Assembly: GCA_018262385.1 (NCBI GenBank)
Contig: JAGSPQ010000023.1
Span: forward strand, 1-15,136
DNA: 15,136 nucleotides
Direction: 5' to 3'
Source: Myxococcaceae bacterium
GTDB lineage: Bacteria > Myxococcota > Myxococcia > Myxococcales > Myxococcaceae
Under the pieces are notes generated by a model, which did not search any database, was not told where the DNA came from, and worked only from the letters and a program-made list of their open reading frames with translations. Shown one piece after another: positions 1 through 7,194 of this stretch. Each line of letters starts with the position of its first letter. Position 1 is the stretch's first letter. The translations under genes and the position numbers were made by a program.

Positions 1-32
1 GCTTCAGTGGCGTAGAGGCGCGCCCCCACCGC

Positions 33-46
33 GGGGAGCGCTCCCC
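33..46. repeat. 14-bp perfect GC-rich palindrome near left edge
   Basis: The sequence GGGGAGCGCTCCCC reads the same on both strands. As RNA it could fold into a 5-bp stem with a GCGC loop, followed after a few bases by a loosely T-rich stretch (52-58). An in-frame TAG at 13-15 could be the end of a gene lying outside the window, which would make this a weak terminator, but only four codons are visible and no T-run follows closely. Function uncertain. Confidence 0.3.
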
Positions 47-144
47 CCACATTCTTTCCGGCTGAGAATTCCCGGGGGAGCGCCGCGCCAGCTTGCGGCA
101 GGTTGGCGGGCCCGGGGTTGGATCGGCAGTTGCGTAAGCGGCCG

Positions 145-173
145 TCCGGCAAAGGGGCAGGTTGTTTGCCGGA
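145..173 (+). promoter_or_regulatory. RBS-sequestering hairpin in the 5' leader of the TSP3 gene
   Basis: A perfect 9-bp inverted repeat, TCCGGCAAA (145-153) and TTTGCCGGA (165-173), encloses an 11-nt loop, GGGGCAGGTTG. The Shine-Dalgarno GGAG (171-174) of the gene starting at 184 lies almost wholly in the 3' arm, nine bases before the ATG. In RNA the stem would hide the ribosome-binding site. In DNA it could instead be an operator for a dimeric repressor. The repeat is seen directly; the regulatory role is inferred. Confidence 0.5.
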
Positions 174-183
174 GACGACGAAC

Positions 184-1497
184 ATGACGAAGCAAGGATG
201 GCTGGTGGCAGTGGCGGTGATGGGGATTTCTGCTCCGGCCTTTGCCCAGCTCGGCAACGGTACGAACCCCGAGTGCCTGGGCAGCGACTGCGGCACCCCG
301 AAGGAAGAGGGCGGCGGCGGCTGCGGCTGCGGGTGCGGCTGCTCGGTCTGGGTGGCGTACACCGACGACGGCAAGACCCTCGCGTACACCGACGACGCCG
401 ACGGCGATGGCAAGTCGGACGACAAGGACAACTGCCCGTTTGCTTCCAACCGCGATCAGATCGACGCCGACGGCGATCTGGTCGGCGACACCTGCGACAA
501 CTGCTCGGGCGCCTCGAACTTCGCCCAGCTCGACAGCGACGGCGACGGCTCGGGCGACCTGTGCGACGGCGACCTCGACGGCGACACCATCGCCAACCTC
601 CAGGACAACTGCCCCTCGATTCCCAACCTCGATCAGAAGCGCACCCTTCCGGGCGCCGGTTTCGGCGACGTCTGCAACGACGACGACGACGGCGACCTGT
701 TCAAGGACGCGATCGACTCCTGCCCGCTGGTGCCCAACCCCAGCCAGGCGATTCCGGCCGGCGCGGTCTGCAAGCTCGACCTCGACCAGGACAACGTGGG
801 CGACAGCTTCGACAACTGCCCGGGAAAGGCCAACCCGACCCAGGCGGACACCGACGGCGACCTGGTGGGCGACGTGTGTGACTTCGACCTCGACAACGAC
901 GGGGTGCTGAACGTCGGCGACAACTGCCCGGGCGTGCGCAACCGCTCGCAGCTGAACGACGACGGCGATCTGCTCGGGGACTCGTGTGACTCGCACTACT
1001 GCGTCGTGATCGACCCGGCCTCGCCCAACGACTGCCTCGACCCGAACAGCCCCTTCAAGGTGCACGGCGGCGGCTCGGTGATGCTGGCGCGCGGTGAGAA
1101 GTTCCGCCTGCCGCTGTTCGCCAATCGCAACGGCGCGGCGATCGAATACGTCTGGACGGTGGCGCCGGGCGGCCGTCCCTCCGGCTCGACCGCGGCGGTC
1201 GAGAATCCCCGCGGCGCGGTCACCCTCAGCCGCCACTGGCAGTACGCGTACACCGACGGCAACACCCCCAGCTTCACCGCCGACGTCGATGGCGAGTACA
1301 CCATCCAGGTCACCGGCACGCTGGCCTTCCCGGATCGCGCCTACCCGGATCAGAACAAGTCGACCTCGCAGCTGAAGCTCTCGGCCTCGCCCGACGGCAA
1401 GACCGGCCCGAAGTCCTGCAGCGCGATTGGCTTCGACCCGGCGCTGACCGGGCTGGGGCTGGCGCTGCTGGCGATGATCCGCCGCCGCAAGAGCTAG
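184..1497 (+). CDS. Secreted thrombospondin type 3 repeat protein with MYXO-CTERM-like tail
   Basis: A 437-residue exported protein. Residues 1-21 form a signal peptide (Lys3, hydrophobic core, AFA cleavage site before Gln22). A Cys-rich segment follows (Cys31, Cys36, then alternating Cys47, 49, 51, 53 separated by single Gly). Roughly residues 68-275 hold at least five acidic thrombospondin type 3 repeats with D-x-D-x-D-G loops and conserved DNCP cysteines, a family that binds many Ca2+ ions. Residues around 300-410 look like a beta-sandwich of PKD/Ig type. The C-terminus has Cys, a hydrophobic stretch and RRRKS, resembling the MYXO-CTERM signal known to direct proteins to the myxobacterial cell surface. 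The ATG at 184 was chosen because the signal peptide starts there and GGAG precedes it by nine bases; the open frame extends to 103 but without a sensible N-terminus. Ligand and role unknown. Confidence 0.9.
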   Translation: MTKQGWLVAVAVMGISAPAFAQLGNGTNPECLGSDCGTPKEEGGGGCGCGCGCSVWVAYTDDGKTLAYTDDADGDGKSDDKDNCPFASNRDQIDADGDLVGDTCDNCSGASNFAQLDSDGDGSGDLCDGDLDGDTIANLQDNCPSIPNLDQKRTLPGAGFGDVCNDDDDGDLFKDAIDSCPLVPNPSQAIPAGAVCKLDLDQDNVGDSFDNCPGKANPTQADTDGDLVGDVCDFDLDNDGVLNVGDNCPGVRNRSQLNDDGDLLGDSCDSHYCVVIDPASPNDCLDPNSPFKVHGGGSVMLARGEKFRLPLFANRNGAAIEYVWTVAPGGRPSGSTAAVENPRGAVTLSRHWQYAYTDGNTPSFTADVDGEYTIQVTGTLAFPDRAYPDQNKSTSQLKLSASPDGKTGPKSCSAIGFDPALTGLGLALLAMIRRRKS

Positions 1498-1520
1498 CCG
1501 CTCAGCGCGGCTGCAGCAGG

Positions 1521-1552
1521 CGCCCTCCGTTCATTCGAGCGGAGGGCGTTTT
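1521..1552 (+). terminator. Rho-independent terminator after the TSP3 gene
   Basis: A 9-bp perfect stem, CGCCCTCCG (1521-1529) and CGGAGGGCG (1540-1548), with a 10-nt loop is followed directly by TTTT. It lies 23 bases past the stop at 1497 and before the end of the convergent gene at 1580. There is no T-run on the other strand, so it should act mainly rightward. Confidence 0.85.
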
Positions 1553-1579
1553 CGCGTGTGGCCCGGAAGCGCGCAGCGG

Positions 1580-4285
1580 CTACTGCAGCCAGAAGTACGC
1601 CGACGCGATCAACGACCGTCCCGCCACGACCTTCGACTTCTGGGTCAGCTGCGCGAGGGTGCGATCCTTCTCGGCGTACTTCTGCTCTTCCTGCTGGCGC
1701 AGCGCCGCCAGCTTCTTGCGGTACTCGCGCTCGAGCCGCTCGGCCTGGGCGCGCTGCTTGAGCCGCTCGGTCGAGTCGTCGATGGTCAGCACCTTGCGCC
1801 GCCCCAGCTCCCACTCGTCGCGCGCCTTCACCACCGCGGCGCGGGGCTGCAGCAGGCAGTCCTCGGCGAACCGATCGGCCCGCTCTCTCGCCGAGTCGAG
1901 CTCGAGCGCGTTCTTCCGCTCGGCGGCCCGCACCAGCTCGTCCTTGGTCGCGACCAGCGCCTTCTCGTGCTCGAGCGTCACCGAGACCGGAGGGCTCTTG
2001 CGCGTCTGCTCTTCCGTCGCGCCCAGCCGCGCGAACTGCTCGGCATCGGCCAGCGGCAGCGCGCGGAACGAGTCCCCGTCGCGCACCATCACCAGGTGCA
2101 TCACCTTCTCTTCCGCCTTCAGCCCCGACAGCTCGACCCGGTAGGCGAACCACCAGCCCTCTTTGCCGGCCAGCGATCCCAGCTTCGGGGGCAGGGTGGA
2201 GGCGTCGAGCGCCAGGTAGCTCACCGCGTCGTTGGTGCGGGTGCGCACCTCCTTCGCCGCGTGCTGCAGCTGCCGCCGTCCCGAGGCCCGCTCGCCCAGC
2301 ACCGAGCCGGTGAGCGCCTGGGTCGACCTCACCCGCTCGCCGACCTTCACCTTCGCCTGCTCGCCGGCCACCTTCAGCCGCCGCCGCACGTCGCCGTCGA
2401 ACCGCTCGAGCAGCAGCGACCGCGCCTCGGTCATCCGCAAATCAATCCGCGTCTCGAGATCCTTCTGCAGCGCCTCGAAGGCGGCGTTGATCTCCTCGGG
2501 CAGCCGGCACGACTGGTAGATGTCGAGGATCCGCTTCTCGAAGTCGACCCCGTTCTCCAGCGCGCCGAGGATCTCGTCGGACGCTCCGAACACCCCGTCG
2601 AACAGGTTGAGCTTCTTCTCGAGCAGCTCGTAGAGCCGCGCGTCCGCCGCGTTCTGGCGGTTCAAGAAGTTGAGCACCAGCACGTCGCGCTGCTGCCCAT
2701 AGCGGTGGCAGCGGCCGATGCGCTGCTCGACCCGCTGCGGGTTCCACGGCAGGTCGTAGTTCACCACCAGGTTGCAGAACTGGAGGTTCAGCCCCTCGGC
2801 GCCCGCCTCGGTCGACAGCAGGATCTGGGCCGAGTTGCGGAACCGCTCGACCAGCGCGCTGCGCTCTTCCGGGGTGCCCGCATCGCCCGACAGCAGCGCG
2901 ATCTTCCCTTCCCAGCCGTGCGCCGACAGCAGGTTGAACAGGTACTGCTGGGTCCGCTTGCTCTCGGTGAAGATCACCGCCTTCTCGGGCCACTGGTGCG
3001 CGCGGGCCACGGTGAAGACCCGGTCGAGCGCCCGCTTGAGCGCCTCGCCCTTGGCGTTGATGGTGATCTTCGCCGCCCGCTCGGCGTAGGCGCGCAGCTC
3101 GAACAGCTCGCTGGTCAGCGTCTTCACCGTCGCCGGGCGGGAGGGCTCGTCGGCCCACTCCTCGGCTTCCTCCGAGTAGTTCTTCGCGTCCTCCGCCTCG
3201 ACGAACAGATCCGCCGCCGCCGACAGCTTCGCGTACTTGATCCGCGCCTCGAGCGAGTCGGCCAGCCGCGCCAGCGTCGGAGCGATCGCGAACGTCGAGG
3301 ACGCCAGCAGCTTGCGGTACACCAGCGTCAGCAGGGTCTTCTTCCCCGGCTCGATCGCCGCCGCTTCGCTGCGCCGCAGGTACTCGCTGACGTCGTCGTA
3401 GAGGCCCTGTTCCTCGGCCGAGGGGGCGAAGTCCTCCACCACGCTGCGCCGGTTGGTGAACCGCACGTACTCGCGCACCTGCCGCCGCAGCGTCCGCTGG
3501 ACCACCGGCGCCAGCCGTTCCTTGAGCGCGACCGAGGCCCCCTCCGACAGCCCGCCGTGATCGGCGTCCACCGGGTAGTGGGTCTTGAAGGCGTCCTCTG
3601 GCCCGAGGATCTGCTCGTCGATCAACGACAGCAGCCCGAACAGCTCGGTGAGGCTGTTCTGCAGCGGGGTGGCGGTCAGCAGCAGCTTCGGCCGATCTTT
3701 GAGCGCCGCCCGCAGCGCCTTGCCGGTCTTGTTGCCCGGCTTGTGCGAGTTGCGCAGCCGGTGGGCCTCGTCGATCACCACCAGATCCCAGGGGATCGCC
3801 GAGAGCAGCTCGGGCCGGCCGGCCGCGAACGGAATCGAGGCGATCACCGGCATCGCCTGATCGAAGCAGTTGCCGGTCGCCCGCACCGTCCGCCCGTCGA
3901 CCACCATCGACTCGAGATCGAACTTGCTGCGCAGCTCGCCCTGCCACTGCGAACGCAGCGTGGCCGGGGTGAGGATCAGCACCCGCCCTTTTCCTTCCGC
4001 GCACAGCTGGGCGATCACGATCCCCGCCTCGATCGTCTTGCCCAGCCCCACCTCGTCGGCGAGCAGGCAGCCGCCGCGGCTCATCGAGTCGAGCGCGAAG
4101 GCGGCCGCCTCCACCTGGTGGGGGTTGAGATCGACCTTCGCTTCCGAGAGGGCGCGCGCCACCCGGGCGGTGCCGTCGCCCCCGCGGGCGAGCAGCTCTT
4201 CGGCCACCAGGCGCTGGTGAAACCGGGTCAGCGCCGAGGGCTTTTCTGCGATCACCGGAGGGACAGAGACTTCTGCTGCAGACAT
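1580..4285 (-). CDS. SNF2/RapA-like DEAD/DEAH-box ATPase (helicase superfamily 2)
   Basis: A 901-residue Swi2/Snf2-type ATP-driven translocase, probably cytoplasmic and acting on duplex DNA or stalled RNA polymerase as HepA/RapA relatives do. Visible motifs: Walker A DEVGLGKT (Lys83), DEAH box 172-175, motif III LLLTATPLQNS (about 202-211), then the second RecA lobe with VIFTESKRT, STEAGAEGLNLQ and QRIGRCHRYGQ, diagnostic of SNF2 proteins. The last 120 or so residues are Lys/Glu/Arg/Gln-rich and probably coiled coil. It lacks an obvious nuclease or methylase domain, and no defence genes lie beside it. The start at 4285 is preferred over an upstream ATG at 4327 because the extra 14 codons use codons rare here (TTG, CGA, AGT, GCA) and overlap a promoter-like sequence. 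Neither start has a good Shine-Dalgarno. Exact role unknown. Confidence 0.88.
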   Translation of the reverse strand: MSAAEVSVPPVIAEKPSALTRFHQRLVAEELLARGGDGTARVARALSEAKVDLNPHQVEAAAFALDSMSRGGCLLADEVGLGKTIEAGIVIAQLCAEGKGRVLILTPATLRSQWQGELRSKFDLESMVVDGRTVRATGNCFDQAMPVIASIPFAAGRPELLSAIPWDLVVIDEAHRLRNSHKPGNKTGKALRAALKDRPKLLLTATPLQNSLTELFGLLSLIDEQILGPEDAFKTHYPVDADHGGLSEGASVALKERLAPVVQRTLRRQVREYVRFTNRRSVVEDFAPSAEEQGLYDDVSEYLRRSEAAAIEPGKKTLLTLVYRKLLASSTFAIAPTLARLADSLEARIKYAKLSAAADLFVEAEDAKNYSEEAEEWADEPSRPATVKTLTSELFELRAYAERAAKITINAKGEALKRALDRVFTVARAHQWPEKAVIFTESKRTQQYLFNLLSAHGWEGKIALLSGDAGTPEERSALVERFRNSAQILLSTEAGAEGLNLQFCNLVVNYDLPWNPQRVEQRIGRCHRYGQQRDVLVLNFLNRQNAADARLYELLEKKLNLFDGVFGASDEILGALENGVDFEKRILDIYQSCRLPEEINAAFEALQKDLETRIDLRMTEARSLLLERFDGDVRRRLKVAGEQAKVKVGERVRSTQALTGSVLGERASGRRQLQHAAKEVRTRTNDAVSYLALDASTLPPKLGSLAGKEGWWFAYRVELSGLKAEEKVMHLVMVRDGDSFRALPLADAEQFARLGATEEQTRKSPPVSVTLEHEKALVATKDELVRAAERKNALELDSARERADRFAEDCLLQPRAAVVKARDEWELGRRKVLTIDDSTERLKQRAQAERLEREYRKKLAALRQQEEQKYAEKDRTLAQLTQKSKVVAGRSLIASAYFWLQ

Positions 4286-4293
4286 GTCGCGCC

Positions 4294-4321
4294 ATTGTGC
4301 TGGCGCGGATCCACTTCGCAA
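4294..4321 (-). promoter_or_regulatory. Candidate promoter for the SNF2 gene, close to the start codon
   Basis: Read on the minus strand, TTGCGA (4321-4316) and CACAAT (4299-4294) match four of six bases each of the -35 and -10 consensus, with a 16-bp spacer. The -10 ends eight bases before the ATG at 4285, so transcription would start at or next to the start codon. The rest of the 4286-4426 gap holds only a small inverted repeat, GAGGC-N9-GCCTC, at 4335-4353. Confidence 0.35.
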
Positions 4322-4426
4322 GTCCATGTTCTCTGAGGCCGATTTACCGCCTCGCGCGCGATCGCCATGTAGGCGTTTGGGCGACGTCGAGGTGGGTTGG
4401 TGTGTGCCTGCGGCCCGACGCCGGAA

Positions 4427-4795
4427 CTACAGTTCCTGGTATTTCGGGTGCAAATACTTGTGGAGCTTCCTCGACACGTAGTCCCGGGCGAAGTTGCGCC
4501 ACATCCCGCCCGGGTCGGTCGACTCGCACTGCACCTGGCCGTCCGACACTTCGAGGATCGCGTCGAAGTCGACCCCGACGATGCTGCCCGAGACCCAGAC
4601 CCGCTCGCCGTTCCAGCGCTGGCTGACCCCAAAGCGGGACTTCCAATAATCGAGCAGCATCTGCACCCGCACGTGCGCTTCGGCGGTGGAGAACTTGTGA
4701 CCTACTTTGAGCGTGATCGTTTCAGGCCCGAGCGTCTTCATGGCCGGCTGAGCGGACCCGGAGAGGACGAGGGTGACGAGGACGGTGGTGAGCAT
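4427..4795 (-). CDS. Small exported protein of unknown function
   Basis: A 122-residue protein, last gene of a three-gene minus-strand unit, starting 21 bases after the oxygenase stop. Residues 1-18 look like a signal peptide ending in SGSAQPA, although there is no positive charge at the N-terminus. The mature part (from about MKTLGPETI) is an alternating basic/hydrophobic alpha-beta pattern with FGVSQRWNGERVWVSGS near the middle and a basic, aromatic tail. It resembles, weakly and by eye only, the polyhydroxyalkanoic acid system protein family (PHA_gran_rgn), whose members normally lack a signal peptide. A start at the internal ATG at 4741 would remove the signal peptide. The ATG at 4795 is favoured because the extra codons keep GC-rich third positions and AAAAGG lies upstream, though 13 bases away. 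No function is assigned. Confidence 0.7.
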   Translation of the reverse strand: MLTTVLVTLVLSGSAQPAMKTLGPETITLKVGHKFSTAEAHVRVQMLLDYWKSRFGVSQRWNGERVWVSGSIVGVDFDAILEVSDGQVQCESTDPGGMWRNFARDYVSRKLHKYLHPKYQEL

Positions 4796-4816
4796 TCGAG
4801 GGGGTACCTTTTACTT

Positions 4817-5470
4817 CTACTGGGTCTGGGAAAGAAGCAACTGCGAATAGATGCGACGATCGGCAAAGCGCGGAATTCCCGTCGGCCGGCGTTTCCAGAA
4901 ATTGATCGCGATCGTGAGCCGCAAACTCGGCTCGGGCGGCATTCGGCGCCCCGGGATCTGGTTTTCGGCGTCCAGCACCCCGTGGGTGAGCCGCCCGTCG
5001 AACCACACGTAGCGGTTCGGTAGCGGCTGGACCAGATCGAACGCCAGCCGGTCGGGCGCCATCGCCGGGTTGCGCGGGTTGGGCGGGGCGCGGGTGACGG
5101 CGAGCAGCCCGCCGCGGCAGCGGTTCAAGAACAGCACCGAGGATCTCGCCGGGTGCACCTGCGGCCCGCCGCCCAGCGCCAGCCGTTCGTCGCGGTCGCG
5201 GTGGAAGTCGACCTGCACGTTCGAGGTGCGCATCCGCGACAGCCACCACTCGGCGCCGGCGAACTTTCCGGGAACCGACGGCCGCAGCGCGACGATCGCC
5301 TGCTCGACCAGGTTGGACGGCGGCGCGGCGAAGTCGAACCAGAAGGTCGTCTGGTAGGTGTGGCGCAGCCGCTGCTCGCCCAGGTCCTCGATCGCCTTGC
5401 GCAGCCGGGCAAACTGCGCCGCCGGCAGCGCGTGATCCGACAGCTGAACCAGCGCGCGCTTCGCCCTCAA
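4817..5470 (-). CDS. 2-oxoglutarate/Fe(II)-dependent oxygenase family protein
   Basis: A 217-residue cytoplasmic protein with the double-stranded beta-helix signature of 2OG-Fe(II) oxygenases: HRD iron-binding motif His90-x-Asp92, core strand SSVLFLNR (110-117) followed by GGLLAVT, distal iron ligand His163 in DGRLTHGVLD, and Arg184 in LRLTIAINFW as the likely 2-oxoglutarate anchor. Enzymes of this fold hydroxylate or otherwise oxidise proteins, nucleic acids or small molecules; the substrate cannot be read from sequence. The start is inferred as TTG at 5470, with TAGGG just upstream, because this frame has no ATG between the phosphatase stop (5476) and the conserved region. The frame stays open for over 1 kb farther upstream, but that part only shadows the phosphatase gene. 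The five-base gap to the phosphatase implies translational coupling. Confidence 0.8.
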   Translation of the reverse strand: MRAKRALVQLSDHALPAAQFARLRKAIEDLGEQRLRHTYQTTFWFDFAAPPSNLVEQAIVALRPSVPGKFAGAEWWLSRMRTSNVQVDFHRDRDERLALGGGPQVHPARSSVLFLNRCRGGLLAVTRAPPNPRNPAMAPDRLAFDLVQPLPNRYVWFDGRLTHGVLDAENQIPGRRMPPEPSLRLTIAINFWKRRPTGIPRFADRRIYSQLLLSQTQ

Positions 5471-5475
5471 GCGCC

Positions 5476-7104
5476 CTACTTGCCGGAGATCGAGATCGCC
5501 TGGTCCCGCACCTCGCCCTCGCTCTGGCTGGGCGGCAGCATCTCCATCAGCGCCGCGACGGTCGGGGCGACGTCGACCACCCGGATGTCGCGCGGGTAGT
5601 AGCCGGCCTTCACTCCCCGCCCCAGCAGGAGCACCGGCACCATCGCGTCGTAGCTGTAGGGCGAGCCGTGCGAGGTCCCCGCCACTTCGGTCTCGTGCAC
5701 CCGGCCCGGCTTGAGCACCACCAGCACGTCGCCGCTGCGATCGGGGTGGAAGCCCGCTCTCAAGAACGGCAGCCAGCCGGGCGAGGGATCCACCCCGTTC
5801 AGATCCTCGCGCGCGACCGCCAGCGCAACGTCCGGCTGCCGGGCGAGCCACGCGGCGGCGAAGCGCCGCACCGCGGTCAGATCCAGCTTCTTGTCGGCGA
5901 TCGCTTTCTGATCCAGGTAGACGTCGATCTCTTCCATCGCGCTCACCAGCACGCCGCCGTTGAACTTCCCCGCCAGCTCCTTCTCCAGCCCCTTCAGCAG
6001 CGTCCCCGGGTTGACCCGCACCCCGTCCACCCCCGACGCCGCCCACTGCTCGGGGATGTTCGCGCCACCGTGATCGGCCGACAGCACCACCAGCAGGTTG
6101 GCCCGCCCTCCGGCCGCTTTCTCCGCCGCCGCGATCAGCTCGCCGATCGACTTGTCCAGCCGCAGCACGTGATCCTGCATCTCCCACGAGTAGGGCCCCC
6201 ACAGGTGGTAGGTCCGATCGAGCGCCGAGAAGCTCACCGAGAGCAGGTCGGGGATGTCGTCCTTCCCCAGCGCTTCGGCCTCGATCGCCGCCTTCGCGAA
6301 CGCCACCTGCAGCTCGTTGAACATCGGGGACGAGGCGAGCGCCGAGTAGGCCTGGGGTCCGGGCTGGGCCAGGCCGCCGTTGAGCGGGTGGGGGAACTTC
6401 TTGCCCAGCGCGTACCAGTCGGACTCGCCGGTGCGCTCGTCGTCTCCGATGTATTCCTTCACCGGCTCGAGCAGGGCCCATTCCTTGGTGAACCAGGTCT
6501 CGGGCAGCTTCTTGTCGTTGAAGGCCTTCACCCAGGCCGGGAACTCCTTGCGGTAGTAGGTGCCGGTGACGAACTTGCCGACCTCTTCCGAGAACCACCA
6601 CGCCTCGCCGAGGCGGCCGCCGAGCGCGATCGACGATCGGGCCTTGCCGGCGATCGCGATCGACTTGCCGCGGGCCTGGGTCGCCAGCCGCAGCCGGTCG
6701 GACAGCGTCTCCGCCAGCAGGTTGACCGGCGAGACGTCGTCGCTGCTCAGCGGTGCCTCGAGCACCGGGTGGTTGGGGTCGGCGAACACCCGATCCAGCT
6801 TCCCGGTGGCGCGGTTGAAGATCCGGTTCGAGTTGATCCCGTGGCGCGCCGGGTTGGCCCCGGTGACGAGGGTGGTGTGGCCCGCCGCGGTGACCGTCTC
6901 GGCGAAGTCGTAGCGGGCGGTGGGGAAGGTCGCTCCGTCGCGCACCATCGTCGCCAGCCCGCCCTTCAGCTTCGGCCGGCTGCGCATGAAGACGTCGGAA
7001 CCGAAGGCGTCGACGGTGATGAACACGGTGAGCTTCGGAGGTTTGGCGACCGCCGGGACTGCGGCTCCGATCATCATCAACAACCCAATTGCTCGCGCGC
7101 TCAT
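5476..7104 (-). CDS. PafA-like periplasmic alkaline phosphatase
   Basis: A 542-residue alkaline phosphatase superfamily enzyme that should hydrolyse phosphate monoesters in the periplasm using two Zn2+ ions. A signal peptide is seen at 1-20 (Arg4, hydrophobic core, AVA cleavage). Metal ligands are all present: Asp32 (TVDAF), Asp296 and His300 (LDRTYH), Asp344-His345 (ADHGG) and His479 (SHGS). The nucleophile is Thr72 in VTAAGHT. Asn93 and the K-x-R pair Lys154/Arg156 match the phosphate-binding Asn, Lys and Arg known from PafA, with nearly identical spacing (Thr to Asn is 21 residues in both), which favours a monoesterase over a phosphodiesterase/pyrophosphatase. The start at 7104 is set by the signal peptide; the open frame runs farther upstream across the divergent gene but is a shadow there. 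First gene of the unit with the oxygenase. No Pho box was recognised. Confidence 0.9.
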   Translation of the reverse strand: MSARAIGLLMMIGAAVPAVAKPPKLTVFITVDAFGSDVFMRSRPKLKGGLATMVRDGATFPTARYDFAETVTAAGHTTLVTGANPARHGINSNRIFNRATGKLDRVFADPNHPVLEAPLSSDDVSPVNLLAETLSDRLRLATQARGKSIAIAGKARSSIALGGRLGEAWWFSEEVGKFVTGTYYRKEFPAWVKAFNDKKLPETWFTKEWALLEPVKEYIGDDERTGESDWYALGKKFPHPLNGGLAQPGPQAYSALASSPMFNELQVAFAKAAIEAEALGKDDIPDLLSVSFSALDRTYHLWGPYSWEMQDHVLRLDKSIGELIAAAEKAAGGRANLLVVLSADHGGANIPEQWAASGVDGVRVNPGTLLKGLEKELAGKFNGGVLVSAMEEIDVYLDQKAIADKKLDLTAVRRFAAAWLARQPDVALAVAREDLNGVDPSPGWLPFLRAGFHPDRSGDVLVVLKPGRVHETEVAGTSHGSPYSYDAMVPVLLLGRGVKAGYYPRDIRVVDVAPTVAALMEMLPPSQSEGEVRDQAISISGK

Positions 7105-7139
7105 GGCGCGCACTGTGCGTGAGAAAGGGGCAGGGCGGA

Positions 7140-7163
7140 CAGCGAAAAGTGTGTTACTCGCTG
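7140..7163. promoter_or_regulatory. Inverted repeat in the divergent promoter region (possible operator)
   Basis: CAGCGA (7140-7145) and TCGCTG (7158-7163) form perfect 6-bp arms separated by 12 bases, in the 90-bp space between the divergent phosphatase and thioesterase starts. The location suits a dimeric regulator acting on both genes. No convincing -35/-10 pair was found here, so function is speculative. Confidence 0.3.
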
Positions 7164-7194
7164 CCAGTTGGCTACGGGATCGAGGCACGACGAG

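Noticed and set aside
1..15. Possible end of an upstream gene (codons ending in TAG at 13-15)
   Set aside because: Only four codons are visible, which cannot support a coding call.
71..81. Sequence resembling EcoRI-SmaI polylinker (GAATTCCCGGG at about 67-77) as cloning residue
   Set aside because: Short restriction-site look-alikes are common in GC-rich DNA and no vector sequence surrounds it.
99..125. Sigma-54-like TGGC...TTGG before the TSP3 gene
   Set aside because: The spacing between the two elements is too long for a -24/-12 promoter and the GC pair of the -12 is missing.
300..345. GGC/TGC-rich tract in the TSP3 gene as a DNA repeat or mobile-element scar
   Set aside because: It is an in-frame Gly-Cys coding tract without flanking repeats.
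4..1236. 410-codon open frame on the minus strand opposite the TSP3 gene
   Set aside because: Its Val/Ala/Glu-rich low-complexity translation is the complement of Asp/Gly repeat codons; the plus strand has a signal peptide, TSP3 motifs and a sorting tail.
1580..4285. SNF2 gene as part of a phage-defence system such as DISARM
   Set aside because: No methylase, nuclease, DUF1998 or phospholipase-D gene lies nearby; neighbours are a TSP3 protein and a phosphatase unit.
1556..4336. 926-codon open frame on the plus strand opposite the SNF2 gene
   Set aside because: Long antisense frames are expected in GC-rich DNA; its translation is rich in Arg, Gln, Leu and His with no motifs, while the minus strand carries every SNF2 motif.
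5668..7122. 484-codon plus-strand frame opposite the phosphatase
   Set aside because: Low-complexity Arg/Gln/His/Val-rich shadow; the minus strand has all PafA-type catalytic residues.
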